A DNA stretch of 39,185 nucleotides. It comes from a virus. Below the pieces are notes generated by a model, which saw only the letters and a program-made list of their open reading frames with translations, did not search any database and was not told the origin of the DNA. The position numbers and the translations under genes are program-made. Below, one piece after another: positions 23,457-32,358 of this stretch. Location: IMG/VR virus record IMGVR_UViG_3300032046_000082, positions 1-39,185 of that record; one strand, given 5' to 3'. Each line of letters starts with the position of its first letter. The first letter of the stretch is position 1.

Positions 23457-26400
23457 ATGAATCCAATTATCGATCCCAATGATCTTATTATTGACCCATC
23501 TCTTCTAGGTAAAGGATTTCATGGTATGCCTGATCTTTCCAAAATGCATCTCTTTGTTGAGTTAACTGCAAAAAGAAGAGAAGGTAGTGTCTTAGTTAGT
23601 AGCGGTATAGGAACTGCCAATGAGAACACCACACTGAATTCAATTGATAATGATATTAGTATTAATATGATGGGATTCGACCAAGTAACGGGTTCATATA
23701 CAACGAAATGGTCAAGAAATTATTCGGACAATAAAACTAACTATGAAGGATTCGGAATAACTGATGTTTCAATAAATGTTAATAGTAGTTATGTTCCTAC
23801 TGTAGATATTGATTTCGTTGACATTAGAGGTGCATCTTTATTTACATTCGGTGCTAAATCCCCATATTCGGTTTTATTTAGTTTTCCACCACCAGTATTC
23901 ACTTTAACTGTAAAAGGTTATTACGGTTTAGCTCTTACATATAATCTACATATGGTAAGACAAAATAGTAAGTTTGACGCAACAACAGGTAACTATACAA
24001 TACACGCAAATTTTGTTGCACAAAAGTTTGCACCACTAACTGACGTGTTATTTAAATATGTTGATGTTGTTCCACTGATGAATGAACAATCTACTGATAG
24101 CGGTGTTAGTTTTGATCCTTCACAACCACCTAGAAATACTAGAGAACTTATTGTTAGAGCACAGAAGTTATATGATGATCTGGAGAAGTTTAAAACGGAG
24201 TCTACATTAGCCAAGGAAGCAGATCAATTTAGAACAGATTTTTATAGTGCTAAATCACTATTGAATACAATCAATGGTGCACATAATTCTATGGATACAC
24301 AATTTCAGAACATAACTGATTTGTATATACAAAATAATGACGTAAAAAATGCTCCTGTATTTGACAAAACTACGTTAGATAAATATGATTTGATCATAAG
24401 AGAGAATTCCCCAACGTCAATAACCACTCCAACGACTAAATTACTGCTTGCAACATCATTTACTAATCCAAATAATGATAAGAGTGGTGATGCTATTTTA
24501 ACAAGAATAAAAAGCGGGTTGACTTACACGAAGTCAATACTAATAACCCAAGCACGAAACGTTGAAGGCACTATATCAGATAAAGACATAAAAAAACCAA
24601 TATATAATGGTTCTAATTATGTTACTATGGATATAACTGACTATTATGTAAAGATATACAAGACAATTCAAACGAAACAAAAGCAATTTGAAACAAAACA
24701 AGATGCTTATAAGAGTGAAGTTAATAAAATATCTGTAGCATCACTAGGCAGAGTTCCAACAATCAAAGCAATATTCGAGATACTTTGCAATGATGTGGAT
24801 AAATTCTTTACTAAGTTAAAAGATGTGGGATCATTAGGCGAGAAACACCACTCAAAGTACTTTTCCAAAATAGTAGACAATAACCAATCTAATAAACAAA
24901 AAATTTCACCATTTCCATTAGTAATAAAGAAAGGGTCTGTGATAACCGATAAGAACTCAACAACGAACTCTGCTGCAATTACTAGAGATGAAAGAGCATA
25001 TCCTGCAGAAATTTTTGTGGATATTGAACCGTTTCCCGAAGTTAGTTTTGTTGAGTCGTTTATAAAGACATATCTTGATATAGTAAAATCCGAAGAGATA
25101 TTGAATCTAAAGAACAATATTGATGAAAACGGTAATAACAAATGGATGCCAATAAATCCTTTAGATTCTGCCATAAACGGTAGAATCAGTGCTATTAGTC
25201 CATATTATAGTAAATTCAATCCCATACCAGATTTAATATCAGAGATTCTTAATAGATTCTACATTGTTAGTCAATTCAGTTATGATAAATTCTTTTATCA
25301 TGATGATTCAAATGCTATATTGAAATTTTTTGGTGTTGAAAGTAAACAAATTGATCTTTTGAATTTTATTGCAAAAGGTGAAGCTGCAAACATAGTTAAT
25401 TCAATAACAGATTCTAATTTATTAAACGCATTATCTGTACAAGCAAATACTTGGAAGCAAGGGTTGGCACTTAATAGTGGTAATTTTTACGATACACTAA
25501 AAAACAATGTAAGTGTAAAAGGGCCAACAGGTGTTGGTGTTAATATCTATAATAGTTTTGAATTACCGGGACAACCAACAGCAGATTTCATATATGACGA
25601 CATAAATCATTCAGCACCATTCTTGATGTTAAATAATCAAATAGTAACTAAAGACAGAAGAAATCCATCATATAAAGGATTTGAACTATTAACTAATGGT
25701 AGACCTGCATTCAGAACACCAACTAATGATGGTAGTGAAACTGGTGAAGAAAATGCAGTTGATAAATTTCTAAATAGATACTCTACAGATACTTTAAGAA
25801 ATTTCTTATTTTCAGGTGATAAACCAGCCTTTGATACATTTACCAAACAAAACATAATGTATGTCAAAGATAAGCAATTTGAGGGCGATGAATTCGATAG
25901 TGATTTTATAAAGGATCGTTCATGGTTCACATCGGATATAGTGGCTTCATTATTTTCAACTGTACCAAATCAAAGTGATCAAACTGCACCTGTAATATTA
26001 GCGAGAATGTTGAGTAATGGTGAAGATTTAGCACTAACTATTTTAAATGATAATGACCCAAATATTACAAAAAATGTAAAGGCATATATTTTTGCAACTC
26101 TTTTTGGTAGAGCAATTCCCTATTTCGATCTAGATAGCAAAATCAATCAAAAATTTGCATTTCCAGCTATAGTTGAAATTCCTAATTTCGCCCATATCCA
26201 TATGGGTGCGTTAGCTTATTTTTATACTACAGGAGCTACAATAAATGGTGATGCTGAAATTTTCTATTTTAATAATAAGTATGCTGGAAAATTAGAGATA
26301 CCCACACAATATATATCAACTAATGGAGAAGATGCAACACAACAAATTCAATTAATATCAAGCATTGATTATACTGAATTAATAAAACATTTCACAGGAT

Positions 26401-27824
26401 TTACACAAAATACGGGTCAAGATGGGTATCTAGTATTACAAAATAAATTCATCGAATTGATCAACGAAGTAAAGTTACTAGGGTTGACAAATACAGAAGA
26501 TAAATTTGATGCATACTACAAGAGATTATCAGGAACAGATTTACAATCCACAGAAACTAATTTCTCACAAAATATAACTGGGAAACTAACACAACAGTTG
26601 TTTCTATTAAATTATACTCAAATCACTTTCTATCCAGATAATTCACCTGTAGATGAATTTATTCCGATGGCAACCATAAATAACAACACTAAGAATAAAG
26701 CAACACATGATACTTATTTTGGGGTGTTTTTTGCCGAAACCATCAGACTAATTGAAGAACGTAAGAAAGCATTAAGAAAAATAGAAGATAAATTCCAATC
26801 AAGTATTGAAGATAACGACATAAAAACACAGTGCTATTACTCGTTCAAATCTATTTCTGATAGATGGGTTTTAGGGTTTGGACAAGAGGGTATAATGGGT
26901 AAATTAACTCCATTGATTGATGATTTTGCATTCGTTGATAGAGCAGGTAATGATATTGGGGAAAAAGTGGTTATTGATTTCAGACCTATCATTGAAATGT
27001 CTAAGGATTTTGATGTTAGTATTTTTAGCGTCATGACCAGAATTTTAGCTTTAAATGGGTTTGAATTTTTTCCATTACAGAATTTTATAGATTACTCTGG
27101 TAAGAATAAAAATGCGAAATTTGAAGACACATTCAAGATTTCAAGCAGTCAAAAACTACAGGTTAAATCTTCACCTAAATTCGTCTGTATGTACATTGGT
27201 GGAACGTCATCCCAATTAGATGATGTTGGTGGTGATTTTGATGATGATGGTGTACAAAAGCTAGAGAATGTGGTTGATTTTAAAGATAGTCAAACACAAG
27301 CATTTGTAGTATCGTTTGCAAAACAAAATCAATCAATATTCACTAATGTTGAATTGAATACTAACGAGCATAAAGAGACTAATGAGAGTTTATCTATTTT
27401 ATCAGAAATAGCACAAGATCAAAGTGCATCATCCCCAGTACCTAAAGGACAAAATTTGTTTTCAACATACGAACAGAGAAGTTACACGTGTAAGGTAGAG
27501 ATGTTAGGATGTATGATGATTCAACCAACACAATATTTCATGCTTGAAAACGTACCTATGTTCAGAGGTGCATATTTGATTTTACATGTAATGCATAACA
27601 TTACTGCAAACCACATGAAAACTTCATTTGAGGGTGTTAGAATAAGAAAAGTTCCACAACCATTCGTAAGAGATTTTGCTACTGCAACTGGTGTTAAGGG
27701 AGGCTCTGCTGATGCACATCTTACTGATCCTAATATAGTGGGAAATGCTTTCAATGGAAATGCAATAAATGGAGTGAATCCAATAACTAACGACCAAACA
27801 TCACGTTTATTAAGTCCTAGATAA
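23457..27824 (+). CDS. Giant baseplate hub-like structural protein
   Basis: 1455 aa from the ATG at 23457. The N-terminal domain (ITDVSINVNSSYVPTVDIDF, SLFTFGAKSPYSVLF, then FTLTVKGYYGLALTYNLHMV) reads as a tail-hub beta-barrel of the gp27 or Mu gp44 type. The C-terminal end (MIQPTQYFMLENVPMFRGAY, then LILHVMHNITANHMKTSFEG) matches the 'i.P.q.f.i.n.P.f.G.Y.i..V.H.i....m.T.f.g' pattern that closes many baseplate hub proteins. The long middle region is unrecognised. The next gene, a cell-wall hydrolase, starts one base after its stop, paralleling the hub-lysozyme pairing of T4 gp27 and gp5. The hub role is inferred; virion membership is strongly suggested. Confidence 0.6.
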   Translation: MNPIIDPNDLIIDPSLLGKGFHGMPDLSKMHLFVELTAKRREGSVLVSSGIGTANENTTLNSIDNDISINMMGFDQVTGSYTTKWSRNYSDNKTNYEGFGITDVSINVNSSYVPTVDIDFVDIRGASLFTFGAKSPYSVLFSFPPPVFTLTVKGYYGLALTYNLHMVRQNSKFDATTGNYTIHANFVAQKFAPLTDVLFKYVDVVPLMNEQSTDSGVSFDPSQPPRNTRELIVRAQKLYDDLEKFKTESTLAKEADQFRTDFYSAKSLLNTINGAHNSMDTQFQNITDLYIQNNDVKNAPVFDKTTLDKYDLIIRENSPTSITTPTTKLLLATSFTNPNNDKSGDAILTRIKSGLTYTKSILITQARNVEGTISDKDIKKPIYNGSNYVTMDITDYYVKIYKTIQTKQKQFETKQDAYKSEVNKISVASLGRVPTIKAIFEILCNDVDKFFTKLKDVGSLGEKHHSKYFSKIVDNNQSNKQKISPFPLVIKKGSVITDKNSTTNSAAITRDERAYPAEIFVDIEPFPEVSFVESFIKTYLDIVKSEEILNLKNNIDENGNNKWMPINPLDSAINGRISAISPYYSKFNPIPDLISEILNRFYIVSQFSYDKFFYHDDSNAILKFFGVESKQIDLLNFIAKGEAANIVNSITDSNLLNALSVQANTWKQGLALNSGNFYDTLKNNVSVKGPTGVGVNIYNSFELPGQPTADFIYDDINHSAPFLMLNNQIVTKDRRNPSYKGFELLTNGRPAFRTPTNDGSETGEENAVDKFLNRYSTDTLRNFLFSGDKPAFDTFTKQNIMYVKDKQFEGDEFDSDFIKDRSWFTSDIVASLFSTVPNQSDQTAPVILARMLSNGEDLALTILNDNDPNITKNVKAYIFATLFGRAIPYFDLDSKINQKFAFPAIVEIPNFAHIHMGALAYFYTTGATINGDAEIFYFNNKYAGKLEIPTQYISTNGEDATQQIQLISSIDYTELIKHFTGFTQNTGQDGYLVLQNKFIELINEVKLLGLTNTEDKFDAYYKRLSGTDLQSTETNFSQNITGKLTQQLFLLNYTQITFYPDNSPVDEFIPMATINNNTKNKATHDTYFGVFFAETIRLIEERKKALRKIEDKFQSSIEDNDIKTQCYYSFKSISDRWVLGFGQEGIMGKLTPLIDDFAFVDRAGNDIGEKVVIDFRPIIEMSKDFDVSIFSVMTRILALNGFEFFPLQNFIDYSGKNKNAKFEDTFKISSSQKLQVKSSPKFVCMYIGGTSSQLDDVGGDFDDDGVQKLENVVDFKDSQTQAFVVSFAKQNQSIFTNVELNTNEHKETNESLSILSEIAQDQSASSPVPKGQNLFSTYEQRSYTCKVEMLGCMMIQPTQYFMLENVPMFRGAYLILHVMHNITANHMKTSFEGVRIRKVPQPFVRDFATATGVKGGSADAHLTDPNIVGNAFNGNAINGVNPITNDQTSRLLSPR

Positions 27825-27825
27825 T

Positions 27826-29415
27826 ATGCCATACAGACCATTAACACAAAACGGTGAAAAATTCATTATTGACGCATGTAATAAAAATACTAATAGCGTT
27901 AGTGGTTCATTTCCATATGCTTTAGGTAGAAGCAATGTTGCTGCAAATACAATTCTAACGGCAGATTCGAAGTATCAAAGTTTATCAATCACAGACAATT
28001 TAACATTGGCCACAGCATTAATATTCTGGTTTAATCAGTATTGCGAATGGTATCTCTTGGATGCTAACATTATTGCAGCACAAACCTATATAGAAAGTAA
28101 TTTCAAACTATGGGAATATTCAAATAGTGGAGATGCTACAAAAAGCAGTGCTATGGGAATAAATCAATTGTATGACAATGAAATTTGGGATTTATTCCTA
28201 GATGATAATGGTATGGAAGTAGATGTACCGAAAGATCAAGATTTGTTCCTTCAACAAAAGGCTATAATGTCTACCAATCTACTTGGTGATCTTACAGATA
28301 TTAGAAACATTATACCATATCAAAATGACTCAACATCAGCAACAAATGCTGTTGCATTGGAAAATAGAAAACAACTATTTCAAAATATAATGAATAACAC
28401 GGAATTAATGATTCAAATTCAGTGTAGATATATGAGTGAGATTGGTGAAAGAAATAACAACTTAGCATCATCGTCACTATTCGCCTATTCAACTAATGGA
28501 TATTTAGAATCAAAGACATATAATGAAGTAATAAATAATGCTTCGAAAGGTAATCTACCAGTAAAGCCCGGAATTGATTATGTCGATAAAGTCTTTAAAG
28601 TATTGGGTGGAAAATATAAAGGAGATTTAATCGGTTTTGGAAAAGATTATGTTTATGATCCCACACCAAATGATCAAGCGAATAAGAATTTGTCTGGAAC
28701 GGTCATTATAGGGCAAGGATCAAAAAATCCTCCTGTTGGTTTTCTTGGAACCTTTCCAGAAGATACTATTAAAACAATAGCAAATTCATTGAATAAGTTC
28801 GGCATAACTAATCAGTATCTTCAAGCAGGTATACTAGCTCTAATAACAACAGAATTATCACCAAAAGGTGGATTTGTTCCTCAATCGGAATTAAGCTATT
28901 CACAAACATCTAATGATCGATTGAGATTTATTTTTACAACCAGATTATCCGATTTAACTGAAAGTCAATTAGGATTATTAAAAACTGATGATGTTGCTTT
29001 CTTTGATAAAGTCTATGGTAATAGATATGGAAATACCAGTACTGGTGATGGATATAAATATCGTGGTAGAGGTTTTAATGGTATAACTTTTAAGAGCATA
29101 TACAGTGATGTTGCAAAGGCAATTGGTGTTGATATTGTAGCTAATCCTGATTTACTTAATACCATTCCAGTTGCTGCAGATGCGGTTGCTTCGTATTTTC
29201 AACAATACTTAAAGAAAGCTGAGGAAATAGGTATTCCAGCAAAATTCTATGGATTAAATCACTTTTCGGAAGTAACTGATCTAGTACTTGGAAGTAGAAT
29301 TGCACTTCAAGCAAATGCTGGTTGGAAAAAGAATTTGAACACAACAATTTATCCCGAAGTGTTTAGAAAACAACTTGCTGTGGTAGGAACCCTACACACA
29401 ATTGTTATAGCGTAA
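27826..29415 (+). CDS. Two-domain cell-wall hydrolase: lytic transglycosylase-like plus GH19-like
   Basis: 529 aa. Domain 1 (about 75-220): NIIAAQTYIESNF (Glu90 as candidate catalytic acid) followed by SSAMGINQL (107-115) is the 'E(S).f....S..G..Q.' signature of lysozyme-fold transglycosylases. Domain 2 (about 310-525): LITTELSPKGGF (Glu343), then YGNRYGN (397-403) and GDGYKYRGRGF (407-417), then IVANPDLL, is the pattern of GH19 chitinase-like endolysins, in which 'YRGRG..QlTG...Y' follows the catalytic Glu region. The canonical GQL of domain 2 is altered here (RGFNGIT). No signal peptide. It directly follows the hub gene, so it is probably a tail-tip enzyme that opens peptidoglycan during entry, though a lysis role is possible. 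Confidence 0.75.
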   Translation: MPYRPLTQNGEKFIIDACNKNTNSVSGSFPYALGRSNVAANTILTADSKYQSLSITDNLTLATALIFWFNQYCEWYLLDANIIAAQTYIESNFKLWEYSNSGDATKSSAMGINQLYDNEIWDLFLDDNGMEVDVPKDQDLFLQQKAIMSTNLLGDLTDIRNIIPYQNDSTSATNAVALENRKQLFQNIMNNTELMIQIQCRYMSEIGERNNNLASSSLFAYSTNGYLESKTYNEVINNASKGNLPVKPGIDYVDKVFKVLGGKYKGDLIGFGKDYVYDPTPNDQANKNLSGTVIIGQGSKNPPVGFLGTFPEDTIKTIANSLNKFGITNQYLQAGILALITTELSPKGGFVPQSELSYSQTSNDRLRFIFTTRLSDLTESQLGLLKTDDVAFFDKVYGNRYGNTSTGDGYKYRGRGFNGITFKSIYSDVAKAIGVDIVANPDLLNTIPVAADAVASYFQQYLKKAEEIGIPAKFYGLNHFSEVTDLVLGSRIALQANAGWKKNLNTTIYPEVFRKQLAVVGTLHTIVIA

Positions 29416-30196
29416 GACTTGACTTTAATTCGTTGAGAGAAATAACATCACTAGAATAAGTTTCATTATTGAATGACATGGTATTAATCTTAGTGATTGA
29501 CTCATTTATTTTATCATTCATTTGTGAAGACTCACCAATAAGACTAGTTAAAGATTCTAATGTTTGACTTTTCAAATTTTCAAACACTGTTTGCTTTAGG
29601 CTAGGGTTATTAGAAACAATACTTTTAAATATTGATCTGTCTGACTCGGTTAAGGAAGAATATCTATTGTTAAATTTTTCTATGGCTTTCTTAATTAAGA
29701 ATTCTTGTGGAGCATGATTAAATTCAACACCAAGATTATTGGTCTCAACTAATTTAGGCTTGTTATTTTTTATGTGTTCGAGTACGAAAGAAAATGATTC
29801 GTGTAAAGTATCAACATCGGTAGATTTTTCATCTGCAAGTGATTCACTAAGCATCGTATCGATATGTGAATATAACTCTTTTTTACGATCTGAAACCTTA
29901 ACTTCCAAACCTTCCATTAAACTCTGGAGTTTATCGTTCTCTTGTGCGAATTTCTTTCTAACACTGATTGCTGAAAGAGTAGCAATATTTTCATCGATAT
30001 ACTTGATGGCTAAATTCTCATTTGGAATGTATTTGCTTTCCAAGTTCTTATAAATTTCGAACTCGGTTCTAAGAACTTTAGATTCTTTAATCATGTTCAT
30101 AAATTTACCGAACATCTCTTTTGCTAAGAGATTTTCTGATTCGTTCATGTAATTAGTGAACGTAGCTTTGATTACTCCAAAGTTATGCTTTGCCAT
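29405..30196 (-). CDS. Helical protein upstream of the portal stop, possible head protein
   Basis: 263 aa, unrecognised. Predicted almost entirely helical and charged, with heptad-like stretches (KKFAQENDKLQSLMEGLEVK, and KINESITKINTM). Candidate prohead-protease sites occur, such as MNE/S at residue 19 and IGE/S near residue 230. It begins MAKHNFGVIKATFTNY, has its own late-type element 14 bases before the ATG, and lies between the portal gene and the hub operon. An internal head or core role is plausible from composition and location, but not shown. Its 3' end overlaps the hydrolase gene by 11 bases. Confidence 0.55.
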   Translation of the reverse strand: MAKHNFGVIKATFTNYMNESENLLAKEMFGKFMNMIKESKVLRTEFEIYKNLESKYIPNENLAIKYIDENIATLSAISVRKKFAQENDKLQSLMEGLEVKVSDRKKELYSHIDTMLSESLADEKSTDVDTLHESFSFVLEHIKNNKPKLVETNNLGVEFNHAPQEFLIKKAIEKFNNRYSSLTESDRSIFKSIVSNNPSLKQTVFENLKSQTLESLTSLIGESSQMNDKINESITKINTMSFNNETYSSDVISLNELKSSLTL

Positions 30197-30210
30197 AAGG
30201 TAAATTTTAG

Positions 30211-30220
30211 TAATAAATAC
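30211..30220 (-). promoter_or_regulatory. GTATTTATTA element, putative late promoter
   Basis: Exact core in gene sense, 14 bases before the ATG at 30196, in a 41-base gap downstream of the portal stop. Confidence 0.6.
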
Positions 30221-30237
30221 TATTCATTTAATAAAAG

Positions 30238-32301
30238 TTATTCAATTTTATCAAGGGTTGTAGATATATCATCATCCAAACCTTTAAATATATCTTCATC
30301 TTCCTTCACTTCCTCATTCAATTTTCTAAGTTCTTCCTTATTTTCTTTATATTCAAAATTTTCGGGGTTTGAATGATCGGTATTGAATTCACCTTGATTA
30401 TACAACAATTTGTCGATTTCGTTGATCATCATTTTAGCGTTTTTATTCAATTCATCATTTTTAACCTTAAAGGCTTCTTCGGTATTCTTTTGACTTTCAA
30501 CATTTTGTCTAGTTACCAAATTGTTTAAAAGTGCATCAAAATTAGACTCACTTAAGGCTGGCTTACCTTTAATACCCTTAGATTCTTGTTTAGGGGCTGC
30601 TGGTGCGCCTCCTGCTGGAGCAGGTGCTCCTGCACCACCTGCGACTAATCCTTGCGGCTCAGGCAATTGTGAAGGGCTTTGAGGGGCATTTGTTGCTCCT
30701 GCTGCAGGTGGCTGATTCTGTTCTGGTTGACCCTCACCTTCGGCAGGTGGTGGCCCTTGTTGCATTGCTGCAGCATTAGGATTACCATATTTCTGATCAA
30801 TGTCATCAAAAATACCAGTTTTAGGAATAACAACTGCAGTATCTTGCAATTCTTGGCTAATAGCTCTTTCCATTCTTTGGTTTTTGAAATCTTCAATGAT
30901 TTCTTTATCTGACCAACCAAGAATATTTCTCTTTGCCCATGTGTGTGAAGATGCTGCGATTCCAGAACCTTCATTTCTAGTGATTTCAGTATACAATTGA
31001 ATTTTAGCTGTAAGAGTTTCTGTCTTTAACTTATCTGCTTGACTAGATGGATTCGTTAATGATAAACTGAATTCATGAAGATCATCCTCATACCCTTTAA
31101 GATACAAATGAACGATAGCCATCTTGTTTAATTCTTGAAGTAATGCTTGTTGAAGTCTATTAATCTTTTTAGCAAAACGTACATCCATTTGTGCAAGGTT
31201 TTTACCTTCACCTGCTGATCCTGAAAAACCAAGAAATGGTTTAGGGATACCTAGACCACTAAATAAATTATCACGCAAATATGCAATGTCTGCAATAGCA
31301 TCAAGGTTTGTAGCTCCCGGTAAGGTTTCAATAACAGTACTCTTACCATCACGTACTGGAACAAAAATATCTTCATCGTTTCCCAAGATATTAAACCTGT
31401 AATCGATCTGACCTGTGTTGTTATAAGTTTGTGTTTGCTTCTTAAATTTAGTAGCCACCTTATACACATACGCTTCAATATCTTTATCTTCTAAATTACC
31501 AACTTCGATTTTATAAACTCTCTTTTCTCCTGCTCTAAGTATACGATAAGTTAGCATAGCGTCTTCTGCCATAACTAATTGTCTGAATACTCTTCTTACT
31601 TTATTTAATACTGACGAACCGTATGGAAGATACTTATCATCTCCAAGCAATCTAAAATGTGCTATTTCGAATAGGTTGAATTCATCTCCGGTAGTTCTAT
31701 TTCTAAAAATGGTTCTGGCCTTTCTATCTTTGACCTCATCTTTTCTTTCAACATCAAAATTTACTAGCTGTCTTACATAACGAATACCCTTTCCCTTTTC
31801 ACCAAGCATATAGACGAAATTGTCTCCATACTTCGCAAGGTTTCTAGCCCAAAACGGTAAATTAACGTTTACATTAACAACACCATAGAAAAAATCTTCG
31901 AGAATAGTTTTAATTCTCTCTTTCTTAGAATAGATATTCAACATTTTTCCATTGTCACCAATGGTAGTTGATTCCTCCGAAAACAAATCCAATGCAGATG
32001 CAATCAATGGGTAATATTCCATACCCTCATAATCGACATATGCTGGCATACGTGCTGCTTCATATTGCATAGCCTTTTGAAAGCCATGCTGTTGAACTTT
32101 ATAGAATTTATCGAAGATAGATTCTCTTTGCTGCATTTCCAATGCTGCTTTTTGAATATCTTCGGGATTTTCTGCTTTGAGAATGATTTTTCTCTTTTGC
32201 TCGTTATCTTTTTCAGCCTGAGCACCAAATCCAAATCCGTCCAAATTCAAGAATGAATTTAATTCGGAATAGATTGTTTTTTTGTTGTTGTTGTCAGCCA
32301 T
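30238..32301 (-). CDS. Portal protein, gp20-like
   Basis: 687 aa; T4 gp20 is 524 aa. The core shows the T4 portal pattern: YPLIASALDLFSEESTT (helical wing entry), INIYSKKE-like strand (MLNIYSKKERI), PFWARNLAKYGDNFVYM, EIAHFRLLGDDKYLPYGSSV, then LVMAEDAMLTYRILRAGEKR and VYKIEVGNL, and the KPFLGFSGSAGEGKNLAQMD segment. The dodecameric ring at the head vertex carries the packaging motor. A long C-terminal tail (about residues 510-687) is Pro/Gln/Ala/Gly-rich, then Lys/Glu-rich, is not part of the T4 portal core, and contains an LSE/S site. The terminase gene lies immediately upstream. Confidence 0.9.
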   Translation of the reverse strand: MADNNNKKTIYSELNSFLNLDGFGFGAQAEKDNEQKRKIILKAENPEDIQKAALEMQQRESIFDKFYKVQQHGFQKAMQYEAARMPAYVDYEGMEYYPLIASALDLFSEESTTIGDNGKMLNIYSKKERIKTILEDFFYGVVNVNVNLPFWARNLAKYGDNFVYMLGEKGKGIRYVRQLVNFDVERKDEVKDRKARTIFRNRTTGDEFNLFEIAHFRLLGDDKYLPYGSSVLNKVRRVFRQLVMAEDAMLTYRILRAGEKRVYKIEVGNLEDKDIEAYVYKVATKFKKQTQTYNNTGQIDYRFNILGNDEDIFVPVRDGKSTVIETLPGATNLDAIADIAYLRDNLFSGLGIPKPFLGFSGSAGEGKNLAQMDVRFAKKINRLQQALLQELNKMAIVHLYLKGYEDDLHEFSLSLTNPSSQADKLKTETLTAKIQLYTEITRNEGSGIAASSHTWAKRNILGWSDKEIIEDFKNQRMERAISQELQDTAVVIPKTGIFDDIDQKYGNPNAAAMQQGPPPAEGEGQPEQNQPPAAGATNAPQSPSQLPEPQGLVAGGAGAPAPAGGAPAAPKQESKGIKGKPALSESNFDALLNNLVTRQNVESQKNTEEAFKVKNDELNKNAKMMINEIDKLLYNQGEFNTDHSNPENFEYKENKEELRKLNEEVKEDEDIFKGLDDDISTTLDKIE

Positions 32302-32330
32302 TTTTATAGTTTTTTATAGTTTTTTATATA
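32301..32330 (-). repeat. Three 10-base tandem repeats in the portal leader
   Basis: The plus-strand unit tttttatagt occurs twice in a row and a third time as tttttatata, which merges into the late-type element. Read in gene sense this gives repeated AAAAAACTAT units between element and ATG. A single AAAAAACTATA follows the elements at the terminase gene and at 38696-38705, suggesting that the unit is functional. Confidence 0.7.
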
Positions 32331-32335
32331 AATAC
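32326..32335 (-). promoter_or_regulatory. GTATTTATAT element, putative late promoter of the portal gene
   Basis: Exact core in gene sense, 24 bases before the ATG at 32301, followed by tandem AAAAAACTAT units. Confidence 0.65.
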
Positions 32336-32358
32336 TTAGGAAAACCCCAAAAGCACGT

